Below are positions 19,294 through 25,563 of a DNA stretch of 38,325 bases, piece by piece; position 1 is the first letter of the stretch, and the number at the start of each line of letters is the position of its first letter. The notes beneath the pieces were generated by a model. It saw nothing but the letters and a program-made list of their open reading frames with translations, searched no databases and was not told the origin of the DNA. Source of the DNA: Cellulomonas sp. APG4 (GTDB taxonomy: Bacteria > Actinomycetota > Actinomycetes > Actinomycetales > Cellulomonadaceae). A program made the position numbers and the translations under genes. The DNA lies in contig NZ_JAACYI010000030.1 of NCBI RefSeq assembly GCF_009996735.1, positions 1 through 38,325 on the forward strand, in the 5' to 3' direction.

Positions 19294-19593
19294 TCAGCCG
19301 TCGACGCCGAGGCGACGCGCGGTACGGGCGCGCTGGCGCGAGGAACGCATGCGCCGCAGCCGCTTGACGAGCATCGGGTCGTGCGCGAGGGCGGCCGGGG
19401 AGTCGATGAGCGCGTTGAGCACCTGGTAGTACCGCGTGGCCGACATGTCGAACAGCTCGCGCACCGCCTGCTCCTTGGCCCCGGCGTACTTCCACCACTG
19501 CCGCTCGAACTCGAGCACCCGCTGGTCGCGCTCCGAGAGCTCGGTGACCTGGGCCACGTGGTCGTGGTCCGCGCGGGTCGCGGTCGCGTCCAT
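19294..19593 (-). CDS. DUF3263 domain protein
   Basis: A 99-residue basic protein starting at ATG 19593. The core LSERDQRVLEFERQWWKYAG, followed by KEQAVRELF and SATRYYQVLNALID, is the actinobacterial DUF3263 signature and looks like a small helix-turn-helix fold. The C-terminus is Arg-rich. DNA binding is plausible but unproven. It is the first gene of the minus-strand run leading into the LytR_C gene (30-base gap) and is divergent from ung, with repeated elements in the shared spacer. Confidence 0.88.
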   Translation of the reverse strand: MDATATRADHDHVAQVTELSERDQRVLEFERQWWKYAGAKEQAVRELFDMSATRYYQVLNALIDSPAALAHDPMLVKRLRRMRSSRQRARTARRLGVDG

Positions 19594-19732
19594 CACGTGG
19601 GGCCTCCAGCAGGTCGAGCACGGGTCGAGCAGGCGGGTGGCCGGTGTGTCGACCGGCCAGGTGAAGCACGCCCATGCTAGCCGCCTAACGACACCGGTGT
19701 CATTCGACCCTCCCGCCCCCTCACGGTTCCCG

Positions 19733-19801
19733 CGAGTTCGCACTCGGGCACCGGGTTCGCACCGTCTCGTGTGCGAACCCGGTGCGCTGGTGCGAACCCG
19801 G
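19733..19801. repeat. Four-copy GTGCGAACCCGG element cluster
   Basis: Copies of a 10-12 bp element lie at 19733-19743 (inverted, one mismatch), 19751-19762 (inverted), 19771-19782 (direct) and 19790-19801 (direct). Copies 2 and 3 form a perfect 15-bp inverted repeat (19748-19762 / 19771-19785) with an 8-base loop; copies 3 and 4 are 19 bases apart. It lies in the divergent spacer between the DUF3263 gene and ung and may be an operator array, a repetitive extragenic element or a transcribed hairpin. Confidence 0.7.
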
Positions 19802-19865
19802 CGCTGGGGAGCGGAGGGCCGGGCGAACACGCGTCGACGAGGTGAGGGCCGGTAGCGTCCGGTCC

Positions 19866-20558
19866 GTGGCGCGCCTCCCTCTCGACCAGCTCGTGGCCGC
19901 CGACTGGGCCGAGGCGCTCGCACCCGTCGAGCCCTCGCTGCACCGGATCGGCGACGCGCTGCGGGCCGAGACCGCGGCGGGCCGGCCCTGGGCCCCGGCC
20001 CCCGACGCGGTGCTGCGTGCACTCACCCGGCCGATGTCCGAGGTCCGCGTGCTGCTCGTGGGCCAGGACCCGTACCCGACCCCCGGCCACGCCATGGGAC
20101 TGTCGTTCTCGGTCGCACCGCACGTGCGCCCCGTCCCGCGGTCGCTGCAGAACGTCTACACGGAGATCCGGGCCGACGTCGGGGGTGATCCCGGACCGAC
20201 GGGCGACCTCACCCCCTGGGCCGAGCAGGGCGTGCTCCTGCTCAACCGCGTGCTGACCGTGGGCCTCGGCAGCCCCGGCTCGCACCGCGGGCTCGGCTGG
20301 CAGGAGATCACCGACGCCGCGGTGCGGGCGCTCGTGGCCCGGGGCGGCCCCCTGGTGGCTCTCCTGTGGGGCCGTGACGCGCAGACCCTGCGTCCCCTGC
20401 TCGACGGCGTACCCGTGGTCGCGGGCGTCCACCCGAGCCCGCTCTCGGCGTCCCGCGGCTTCTTCGGGTCGCGACCGTTCAGCCGTGTCGACGAGCTCCT
20501 CGCCGAGCAGGGCGCGGACGCGGTGGACTGGGCCGCGGCGGGCCGCGTCTCACCCTGA
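19866..20558 (+). CDS. ung: Uracil-DNA glycosylase, family 1
   Basis: A 230-residue protein. The water-activating motif [20 protein letters not shown] and the DNA-intercalation motif [14 protein letters not shown] are intact, with [10 protein letters not shown] between them, so it should excise uracil from DNA as the first step of base-excision repair. I chose GTG 19866 ([14 protein letters not shown]), which fits the family N-terminus; GTG 19842 is possible, and neither has a strong ribosome-binding site. The upstream spacer holds the four-copy repeat cluster. Confidence 0.95.
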   Translation: MARLPLDQLVAADWAEALAPVEPSLHRIGDALRAETAAGRPWAPAPDAVLRALTRPMSEVRVLLVGQDPYPTPGHAMGLSFSVAPHVRPVPRSLQNVYTEIRADVGGDPGPTGDLTPWAEQGVLLLNRVLTVGLGSPGSHRGLGWQEITDAAVRALVARGGPLVALLWGRDAQTLRPLLDGVPVVAGVHPSPLSASRGFFGSRPFSRVDELLAEQGADAVDWAAAGRVSP

Positions 20559-20637
20559 CCCCGTCCGGCCCGACGGCGTCGCGCCCGCCGTCCGACGACG
20601 GCCGAGGGCCCCGCCGGCACGGACGCGACCGACGACC

Positions 20638-20667
20638 GGGGCCGCCCCGTCCCCACGGGACGGCCCC
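20638..20667. terminator. Bidirectional terminator between ung and the riboswitch-controlled gene
   Basis: 7-bp outer stem (GGGGCCG / CGGCCCC), a 1x1 mismatch, then a 5-bp inner stem (CCCGT / ACGGG) with a CCCC loop, between convergent stops at 20558 and 20685. Confidence 0.75.
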
Positions 20668-20684
20668 ACGTCGATCGGCCGAGG

Positions 20685-21101
20685 TCAGACCTCGGCCTCC
20701 CGGAGCACGACGCTCACCCCCGTGAGCTCGTCGGCCCCCACCGGCGTCTCCGCCGGAACCACGACGTCCATCTCGGACGCCGCGACCACCGAGGTCATCT
20801 CGGCCAACGGAGCCCCCCCGGGCCCGCTGAGGGTCACGACGACGTCGTAGCCCTGGCAGCGCTCGTCCAGCCCCGACAGCCGGGCAGCGCTCACCCCGTA
20901 TCCCTGCAGTGCCGCGACGTACGCGACGTCGTAGTCGATCTGGACCTGTGCGGAGCTGCACGCCGCGGCCGCGGCGTCCTCCCCGACCAGGATCTGGTCA
21001 CCCGCCAGGTCGACACCCGCGGCGGAGGCCGCGCGCACGCCGATCAGCGCGACTGCCACGAGGGCGATCGACGCGGCCTTCCGGTGCCTGCTGCTGAGCA
21101 T
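20685..21101 (-). CDS. Exported cysteine-pair protein behind a c-di-GMP riboswitch
   Basis: A 138-residue protein. ATG 21101 follows GGAGGGGG; GTG 21149 is a weaker alternative. Residues 1-28 are a signal peptide (R-H-R-K, hydrophobic core, AASAA). The mature part has Cys48 and Cys82 and predicted beta strands. It is a paralogue of the operon protein at 24719-25120. Shared features are the KAASIA/KSAAIA signal core, L-S-G-[LV]-D-x-x-C-x-G-x-D-V-x-V-T-L, L-x-E-[MF]-T, and V-S-V-V near the end. It has no sortase motif or lipobox. It lies apart from the operon across the GDSL gene, and a GEMM-I aptamer about 200 bases upstream suggests c-di-GMP-controlled surface or matrix production. The function itself is unknown. 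Confidence 0.85.
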   Translation of the reverse strand: MLSSRHRKAASIALVAVALIGVRAASAAGVDLAGDQILVGEDAAAAACSSAQVQIDYDVAYVAALQGYGVSAARLSGLDERCQGYDVVVTLSGPGGAPLAEMTSVVAASEMDVVVPAETPVGADELTGVSVVLREAEV

Positions 21102-21206
21102 CTGTCCCCCTCCTGGGTCCGAGATGGCGGGTCCTGCTGTGTCCCTCACCGGGCATCCGTGCTCGGTGGTCTGCTCCGTCGTGGACGGGCGGGCGCCAGG
21201 ACGGCG

Positions 21207-21290
21207 CTAGGTCCGGAACCTGTGCAGGCGGACGTAGGTGCACGTGGCGTGCGGTGCGGCGGAGGCGCTCCGCGGCTCCCGAGCTCTCAT
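21207..21290 (-). CDS. Possible 27-residue leader peptide after the riboswitch
   Basis: ATG 21290 lies 5 bases after an AGAAGG ribosome-binding site that abuts the 3' edge of the aptamer; the frame runs 27 codons to TAG. The product is basic (MRAREPRSASAAPHATC then YVRLHRFRT) with no recognised domain. Its position suits an expression platform in which ligand binding controls this start, or a coupled uORF. It may be untranslated; codon use at this length decides nothing. Confidence 0.35.
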   Translation of the reverse strand: MRAREPRSASAAPHATCTYVRLHRFRT

Positions 21291-21302
21291 GGTGACCTTC
21301 TG

Positions 21303-21390
21303 TCGTTCGGTAACCCGGCTGACCCTGAGGGCCCCGTGGCTTTGCGTCCCCACCTCACGATGGGTTTGCCGTTGTCGCTGACGGGTTCAG
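21303..21390 (-). promoter_or_regulatory. c-di-GMP-I (GEMM-I) riboswitch
   Basis: Reading the minus strand, the aptamer core is: GGCAAACC; a stem CCCAUC-GUGA-GGUGGG with a GNRA tetraloop (21349-21364); the invariant GGACGCAAAGCCACGGG (about 21334-21350); a 5-bp GGCCC-UCA-GGGUC helix; then AGCCGGGUUACCG (21308-21320). These are the conserved elements of Rfam GEMM-I, including the tetraloop and the ligand-contacting GCAAAGCC strand. The basal P1 stem is not obvious. It controls the exported protein at 20685-21101, on the same strand. Confidence 0.92.
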
Positions 21391-21481
21391 GATGCGCCTT
21401 GGCACCCGATCCGTCCAGGGGTGTCACCCGGTCGCGCGTCCGGTTTGGGTGCGTGCGCGGCATCGGCGCACACTGGAGCAC

Positions 21482-22351
21482 GTGGAAATCACCCGGTCGG
21501 CCCCCTCAGACCCGCCGCCACCCGGCCTGCACCGCTCCCGCTGGGAGCGCTACGTGGCGCTGGGCGACTCGTTCACCGAGGGGCTGTGGGACGTGCCCGA
21601 CGGCTCACCACCCGCGCGGACGGACGCCATCGACCCCACCCTCCCCTGCCGCGGCTGGGCGGACCTGCTCGCGGGCCACCTCGCGCAGCGCAGCGAGGGC
21701 GAGCTGCGGTACGCCAACCTCGCGGTGCGCGGCCGCCTGCTCGGCCCGATCCTGCGCGAGCAGGTGCCCGTGGCCCTCGAGCACCGGGCGGACCTCGTGA
21801 GCCTCGTCGGCGGCGGGAACGACATGCTGCGCCCGACGGCGGACCCCGACGCGCTGGCCTCGGCGCTCGAGGACGCCGTGGTCCGGCTCCGCGCCGCAGG
21901 TGCCGACGTGCTGCTCGCGAGCGGCATGGACGCGAAGGACAGCCCCGTCGTGCGCCGCACCCGCTCACGCGTCGCGGTGCTCAACGCGCACGTGTGGACG
22001 ATCGCCCGTCGTCACGGCGCGCACGTGCTCGACGTGTGGGGCATGCGGTCGCTGCGCGACTGGCGCATGTGGGCGCCCGACCGCATCCACCTCACCACCG
22101 AGGGCCACCGGCGGGTGGCCCAGGCGGCCCTCGTCGCGCTCGGGCTCGAGCCCGACGACGCCGCGTGGGACGACCCGCTGCACCCGCTGCCGCCCGCACC
22201 GCGCGCCGAGCGGATCCGGCAGGACGTCGACTGGCTGCGCGCGCACGCCTACCCGTGGGCGACCCGCCGTCTGCGAGGGCGCTCGTCGGGTGACACCCGC
22301 GTGCCCAAGCGTCCGCAGCTCGCACCCGTCGAGCCGGTCACCCGCAGCTGA
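21482..22351 (+). CDS. SGNH/GDSL-family hydrolase
   Basis: A 289-residue protein. GTG 21482 follows GGAG by 4 bases; the frame from 21392 is an extension. All SGNH blocks are present: block I YVALGDSFTEG (nucleophile Ser30), block II NLAVRG, block III VGGGNDML, and block V DRIHLTTEGH with the Asp-x-x-His dyad. No signal peptide is visible, so it is probably a cytoplasmic esterase or lipase of unknown substrate. It is divergent from the riboswitch-controlled gene, and its 3' end overlaps the convergent operon gene at 22338 by 14 bases. Confidence 0.92.
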   Translation: MEITRSAPSDPPPPGLHRSRWERYVALGDSFTEGLWDVPDGSPPARTDAIDPTLPCRGWADLLAGHLAQRSEGELRYANLAVRGRLLGPILREQVPVALEHRADLVSLVGGGNDMLRPTADPDALASALEDAVVRLRAAGADVLLASGMDAKDSPVVRRTRSRVAVLNAHVWTIARRHGAHVLDVWGMRSLRDWRMWAPDRIHLTTEGHRRVAQAALVALGLEPDDAAWDDPLHPLPPAPRAERIRQDVDWLRAHAYPWATRRLRGRSSGDTRVPKRPQLAPVEPVTRS

Positions 22352-23141
22352 GCAGCCCGCCCGCCCCGTCGTTGCGCGGCTGCACCCACACCGACCGCAC
22401 GTCCCCCTTGCGGAGCGTGTGGTGGTCGCCCCAGCCCGTCTGACCCGCGAGCGTGAGCACGGGCAGGTCCGCGCACGAGGACTGGCGCACGACGCCCGAG
22501 CCGAACGCACTCGTGGGCACCCACGGGTACCGGCTGTGCGAGAAGTCGATCCGGATCGTCCACTCGACCGGGTTGTTCGCGTTGCCCGTGCGGGCGTCCC
22601 GGACGGTGATGTCGAGGTCGTAGCCGGTGGACCAGACGTTGCCGCCGCGCACCGTGGCCGTCGCGGTGCACGGGCGTGCGGGGTCGCTCGTCCAGCACGT
22701 GATCGCGGGGCCGGCGACGGGCGGGGTCCACGTCCACGTCGCCACGACCCCCCACCCGTCGAGCGTGAGGGCCACGCCGACGACGGCGGCCGGGGCGTAC
22801 GCGGGCACGGGGACGTCGACCGCACCCGCGGCCGGCAGTCCCGCGACGACGTCGTCCTGCGCGAGCGGGCCGGCGGTGCCGACGAGCCGCAGCCGGGCCT
22901 CGCTCCCCACGCACTCCTGCGGCACCGTGAGCCGGACCACGGTCGCCGTCGTGGTCGCCGGTGCCGTCACCGCGATCGCGTCGGCGCAGCGCTCGGCGAC
23001 GGTCACGCTCGTGAGGGACGCGGGCGCGAGCGGGAGACGGGCGGCGTGGCCCACCGCGGCGGACGCCGCGAGCACGCCGACGAGGGCGCCGGCGAGCACG
23101 GTACGCACGACGGTGCGCGGGCGCACGGCACGCAGGCGCAC
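22338..23141 (-). CDS. Exported cysteine-pair protein with extra C-terminal domain
   Basis: A 267-residue protein. GTG 23141 follows GGAG by 5 bases; the frame open to 24197 crosses three other genes. A signal peptide (VVRTVLAGALVGVLAASAAV) ends at HAARLPLAPASL. Residues about 34-138 form the family module (Cys52, Cys77, then VGVALTLDGWGVVATW), most like the protein at 23642-24043. Residues about 140-267 are unique to this member. They contain four more Cys, Trp-rich strands (VEWTIRIDF, YPWVPTSAFGSG) and a Cys near each end, a layout reminiscent of CBM2-type carbohydrate-binding modules; this similarity is by eye only. It is the last gene of the operon and could be the tip or wall-attaching subunit. 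Confidence 0.8.
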   Translation of the reverse strand: MRLRAVRPRTVVRTVLAGALVGVLAASAAVGHAARLPLAPASLTSVTVAERCADAIAVTAPATTTATVVRLTVPQECVGSEARLRLVGTAGPLAQDDVVAGLPAAGAVDVPVPAYAPAAVVGVALTLDGWGVVATWTWTPPVAGPAITCWTSDPARPCTATATVRGGNVWSTGYDLDITVRDARTGNANNPVEWTIRIDFSHSRYPWVPTSAFGSGVVRQSSCADLPVLTLAGQTGWGDHHTLRKGDVRSVWVQPRNDGAGGLLSCG

Positions 23142-23212
23142 GGCGGCTCCGTTCGCTCGAGGGGACCCTGCGGGGTGGGGAAGGTGCACGGCGGGGGGAC
23201 GGACGGGACGCG

Positions 23213-23632
23213 TCAGTCGTGGATGACGACGGCGACCCCGGTGACCTGTGCGGCCACGAGCGCGGCCGGCAGGGTGTGGGTCTGGTCGGCGCCCGTCACG
23301 GTGCCGCGGACCTCGGCACCCACCGCCCCGCCGGGCCCGGTGGGCTGCAGCGCGATCGACCGTCCGACGCACGGGCCGGCGACGCCGCGCAGGCGCACCC
23401 CGGTCACGACGTAGCGACCGCCCGTGAACGTGCTCACGAGGCTCACCCGCACCGGTGTGCCCGTCTGGCACGAACCGACCACCGACGTGCCCGCGGCGAC
23501 CCCCCGGGTCTCGACCGAGAGCTGGGCCGCGGCCGCCGTGCCGAGGCCCGCGAGCGCGAGCGCACCGAGCGCGAGCGCGGCGAGGCGCCGCCGCACGGAC
23601 GTGCGGCGAGGCGTGCGGACCGGGCGGGTCAC
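23213..23632 (-). CDS. Exported cysteine-pair protein, paralogue
   Basis: A 139-residue protein. GTG 23632 follows GAGGAGG. A long Arg-rich n-region (MTRPVRTPRRTSVRRRL), a hydrophobic core and TAAAAQLSV form the signal peptide. Cys55 (V-V-G-S-C-Q) and Cys88 (G-P-C-V-G) match those of its relatives. It is closest to the protein at 24719-25120: both have A-A-Q-L-x-V, S-C-Q, T-G-[IV]-x-L-x-G-V and a V-x-[SG]-V-[AS]-V-V-I end. The gap to the preceding gene is only 9 bases, so the two are cotranscribed. It is probably secreted, beta-rich and stabilised by a disulfide; the function is unknown. Confidence 0.83.
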   Translation of the reverse strand: MTRPVRTPRRTSVRRRLAALALGALALAGLGTAAAAQLSVETRGVAAGTSVVGSCQTGTPVRVSLVSTFTGGRYVVTGVRLRGVAGPCVGRSIALQPTGPGGAVGAEVRGTVTGADQTHTLPAALVAAQVTGVAVVIHD

Positions 23633-23641
23633 GGGGCCTCC

Positions 23642-24043
23642 TCAGCCGGTCGTGGCGACGTACCAGCCGTCGATCGTCACGGAGAGCGCGTGCGAGGTGA
23701 AGATCCCGCCGTAGGTCGCGCTCATGGCCACGTCCACCGAGCCCGTCGGGAGCGTCGCCACCGCGCCGGTCGCGACCGCTGAGCCGCCCGTCTGGTGCGC
23801 GGTGACGTGCAGCGCACGGCCCGCGCACGCGGGCGGCACGGTGAGCCGGACGCCACGGAAGCCCCCCAGCCCCCACCACACCGCGTCGGTGCGGGTGAGC
23901 GCGAGGGACGACGTCGTGCACGCCTGACCGTTCACGGTGGTCAGGGTGCTCGGTGCGACCGCGAGCGAGGCCGCCTGTGCGGTGCTGAGCCCGCCGGCGA
24001 GCAGGCACACGGCCGCGACGGCGGCCAGGGCGCGCAGTCTCAT
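23642..24043 (-). CDS. Exported cysteine-pair protein, paralogue
   Basis: A 133-residue protein whose ATG overlaps the signal-peptidase stop (ATGA). The signal peptide is MRLRALAAVAAVCLLAGGL, with a Cys at 13 in the hydrophobic core but no lipobox (no L-x-x-C at its end), ending AQAASLAVAPSTL. Cys42 and Cys73 correspond to the family pair. V-R-L-T-V-P-x-x-C and the terminal V-T-I-D-G-W-Y-V-A-T link it to the N-terminal module of the larger protein at 22338. It is coupled to the peptidase by the overlap and is a likely substrate. Confidence 0.83.
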   Translation of the reverse strand: MRLRALAAVAAVCLLAGGLSTAQAASLAVAPSTLTTVNGQACTTSSLALTRTDAVWWGLGGFRGVRLTVPPACAGRALHVTAHQTGGSAVATGAVATLPTGSVDVAMSATYGGIFTSHALSVTIDGWYVATTG

Positions 24044-24687
24044 CGCGTGAGCTCCTCGGGGTCCGGGTCTGTCGGGTCCGTCGTGTGCGGGACGAGCACG
24101 GCGAGCGAACTCGCCGTGGGGTCGGGGGCCGGCGGCACGGGGCCGTCGTCAGCCGCGTCCGCGGCGTCGTCGGCCAGGGCCGCATCGGGGTCGTCACGGC
24201 GACCGGGCCACACGACCACCGCGAGGGCGAGCACGAGCAGGGAGAGCCAGGTGAGCGGGCTCAGCAGGATCGACGCGAACCGGCCCACGTGCGGCAGGTG
24301 CAGCACCGCCGAGCCGTGGATGTCGTCGGCGGTCGGCTGCCACGGGTCGAGGAAGTCGTTGTTGTCGCCCTGCACCACCCAGCCGTCGGCGTCGCCGTCG
24401 ACGATCCGGTGGATCACGCGGGCGCCGCCCACGTTCGGCGGGCTGTAGACGATCACGTCGCCCACGTCGACCGGGCCGCAGCGCGCGACCACCAGGTCAC
24501 CCGTGCGGTAGGTCGGCTCCATCGACTGACCCGACACGATGGTCAGCGTGGTGCAGCCGCCCAGCGAGCTCGGCCACAGGAACCAGCCGACCGCGAGCGC
24601 CACGACGATCCACAGCGTGCCCTGGGCACCACCGAGCAGGCGGCGCAGCACTCCTGCTGCGCCGCCTCGCTCGGCGGGGGCGTCCAT
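24040..24687 (-). CDS. Signal peptidase I, SipW/ER type (Ser-His)
   Basis: A 215-residue membrane protein. The N-terminal transmembrane helix spans about 24-42; the catalytic Ser55 lies in SGQSMEPTYRTGDLV. The second catalytic residue is His93 in ARVIHRI, where classical bacterial LepB has a Lys, so it belongs to the ER/SipW class. VQGDNNDFLDPW matches box E. A second transmembrane helix spans about 140-161, followed by an acidic Pro/Asp-rich cytoplasmic tail. SipW-type enzymes process dedicated substrates (TasA, camelysin and similar). It sits between exported-protein genes, 31 bases after one and overlapping the next, so those are its probable substrates. Confidence 0.92.
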   Translation of the reverse strand: MDAPAERGGAAGVLRRLLGGAQGTLWIVVALAVGWFLWPSSLGGCTTLTIVSGQSMEPTYRTGDLVVARCGPVDVGDVIVYSPPNVGGARVIHRIVDGDADGWVVQGDNNDFLDPWQPTADDIHGSAVLHLPHVGRFASILLSPLTWLSLLVLALAVVVWPGRRDDPDAALADDAADAADDGPVPPAPDPTASSLAVLVPHTTDPTDPDPEELTR

Positions 24688-24718
24688 GGCGCGGGGCCGA
24701 TCGACGATCGGCGTCCGG

Positions 24719-25120
24719 TCAGCCCGAGATGACGACGGAGACGCTCTCGACCTCGGCCGCGAGCTCGCTGCCGGCCGGCGTGGTGAGGGTCGTGGTGCCG
24801 GTCGCGGCGGTGCCGGTGAACTCGTGCAGCGCGGTGCCCGCGTCGTCCGCGAGGGTCACGCGCACGTCGAGGCCGTCGCACGCGGCGTCCACGCCGCTCA
24901 GCACGATGCCGGTGGTGTTGTAGGCGCCGCCCGCGTAGGCGTTCTGGAAGCCGACCTCGATGGCCGCGCCGCCCTCGGGCTGGCACGACGCGACGATCTC
25001 CGTCGCGGCACCGAGCGAGGCGGAGTCGACGTTGAGCTGGGCCGCGGAGGCGAGCGAGAGGCCGGCGACGCCGACGACGGCGAGGGCGATGGCAGCAGAC
25101 TTACGGCGCGTGGAAGCCAT
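24719..25120 (-). CDS. Exported cysteine-pair protein, first gene of the SipW-type operon
   Basis: A 133-residue protein. ATG 25120 follows AGAAGGA. The signal peptide has RRK at 5-7, a core IALAVVGVAGLSLASAA, and a mature start A-A-Q-L-N-V. Cys46 and Cys81 are the family pair; Gly/Ala/Thr-rich beta strands follow (TTGIVLSGVDAAC, DVRVTLADDAGTALHEF). No anchor, LPXTG or lipobox is present. It is closest to the riboswitch-controlled protein at 20685-21101. As the first gene of a compact operon with its own signal peptidase it could be the major subunit of a fibre or matrix; this is inference, as no fibre family was recognised. Confidence 0.85.
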   Translation of the reverse strand: MASTRRKSAAIALAVVGVAGLSLASAAQLNVDSASLGAATEIVASCQPEGGAAIEVGFQNAYAGGAYNTTGIVLSGVDAACDGLDVRVTLADDAGTALHEFTGTAATGTTTLTTPAGSELAAEVESVSVVISG

Positions 25121-25441
25121 GGGGGATGTCCTTCTGTCGGGACGGACGACCTGGGTGGGATCGCCCGGTACGGGGGTGAGTGCACCGGTGGGGGCCGGTT
25201 GTCCCGTTTCATCGGTCCATGTCGGACACGCCTTGAGCCGAGACGCGCACCAGTCTGGGTGAGCCGTCATGGCGCCGCGGGCCGTTCGGGGCGCATGTGC
25301 CCAGGTCACACGCCTTTTCACCCGCTCGCGCGGGGACGAACCGGACAGATCGGTCACCCCCGGCTCGCGCGTTTCACCCGATCGGCCCACGTCCGACGGG
25401 GCCGCGTGCCGGGTGCGACGCACGGCGCGAGGTGAAAGGAG
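25121..25441. other. 321-base region upstream of the exported-protein operon
   Basis: No ORF is supported. It must contain the operon promoter. The minus strand has CGGGTGAAA twice (forward 25316-25324 and 25372-25380); the first is part of CGGGTGAAAAGGCG, which matches 12 of 14 bases just upstream of the riboswitch gene. I found no GEMM aptamer core here. Confidence 0.5.
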
Positions 25442-25513
25442 AGCCGCCTGTCGGACTCGAACCGACGACCGTCCGCTTACAAGGCGGGTGCTCTACCACT
25501 GAGCTAAGGCGGC
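25442..25513 (-). tRNA. tRNA-Thr (anticodon TGT)
   Basis: Cloverleaf on the minus strand: acceptor GCCGCCT / AGGCGGC with discriminator T, D arm GCTC-AGTGGTA-GAGC, anticodon loop CTTGTAA (TGT, Thr), and T arm GTCGG-TTCGAGT-CCGAC. The anticodon stem has four pairs plus a C-A mismatch at the top. CCA is not encoded. Confidence 0.93.
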
Positions 25514-25563
25514 GGGCCGGACGGGGCGGTGGCCCCGCCCGGGTGGGCAAGTCTGCCAGAGGG

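Larger units (their letters stand above)
21102..21481. other. 380-base divergent spacer: riboswitch, leader ORF, hairpins
   Basis: It holds the GEMM-I aptamer (21303-21390), a 27-codon leader ORF (21207-21290) and two leader hairpins on the minus strand: GCGGAG-CGC-CTCCGC near 21250-21264, and GCGCC-GTCCT-GGCGC near 21193-21207. It also holds an 11-base GGGTGTCACCC palindrome at 21418-21428 near the promoters of both divergent genes. Confidence 0.6.

Noticed and set aside
23642-24043. Lipoprotein reading of the exported protein with a Cys in its signal peptide
   Set aside because: Cys13 lies in the middle of the hydrophobic core with more hydrophobic residues after it, not at an L-x-[AG]-C cleavage site.
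25121-25441. A second GEMM riboswitch upstream of the exported-protein operon
   Set aside because: I looked for GCAAACC and ACGCAAAGCC on the minus strand and neither is present; only the short CGGGTGAAA repeats were found.
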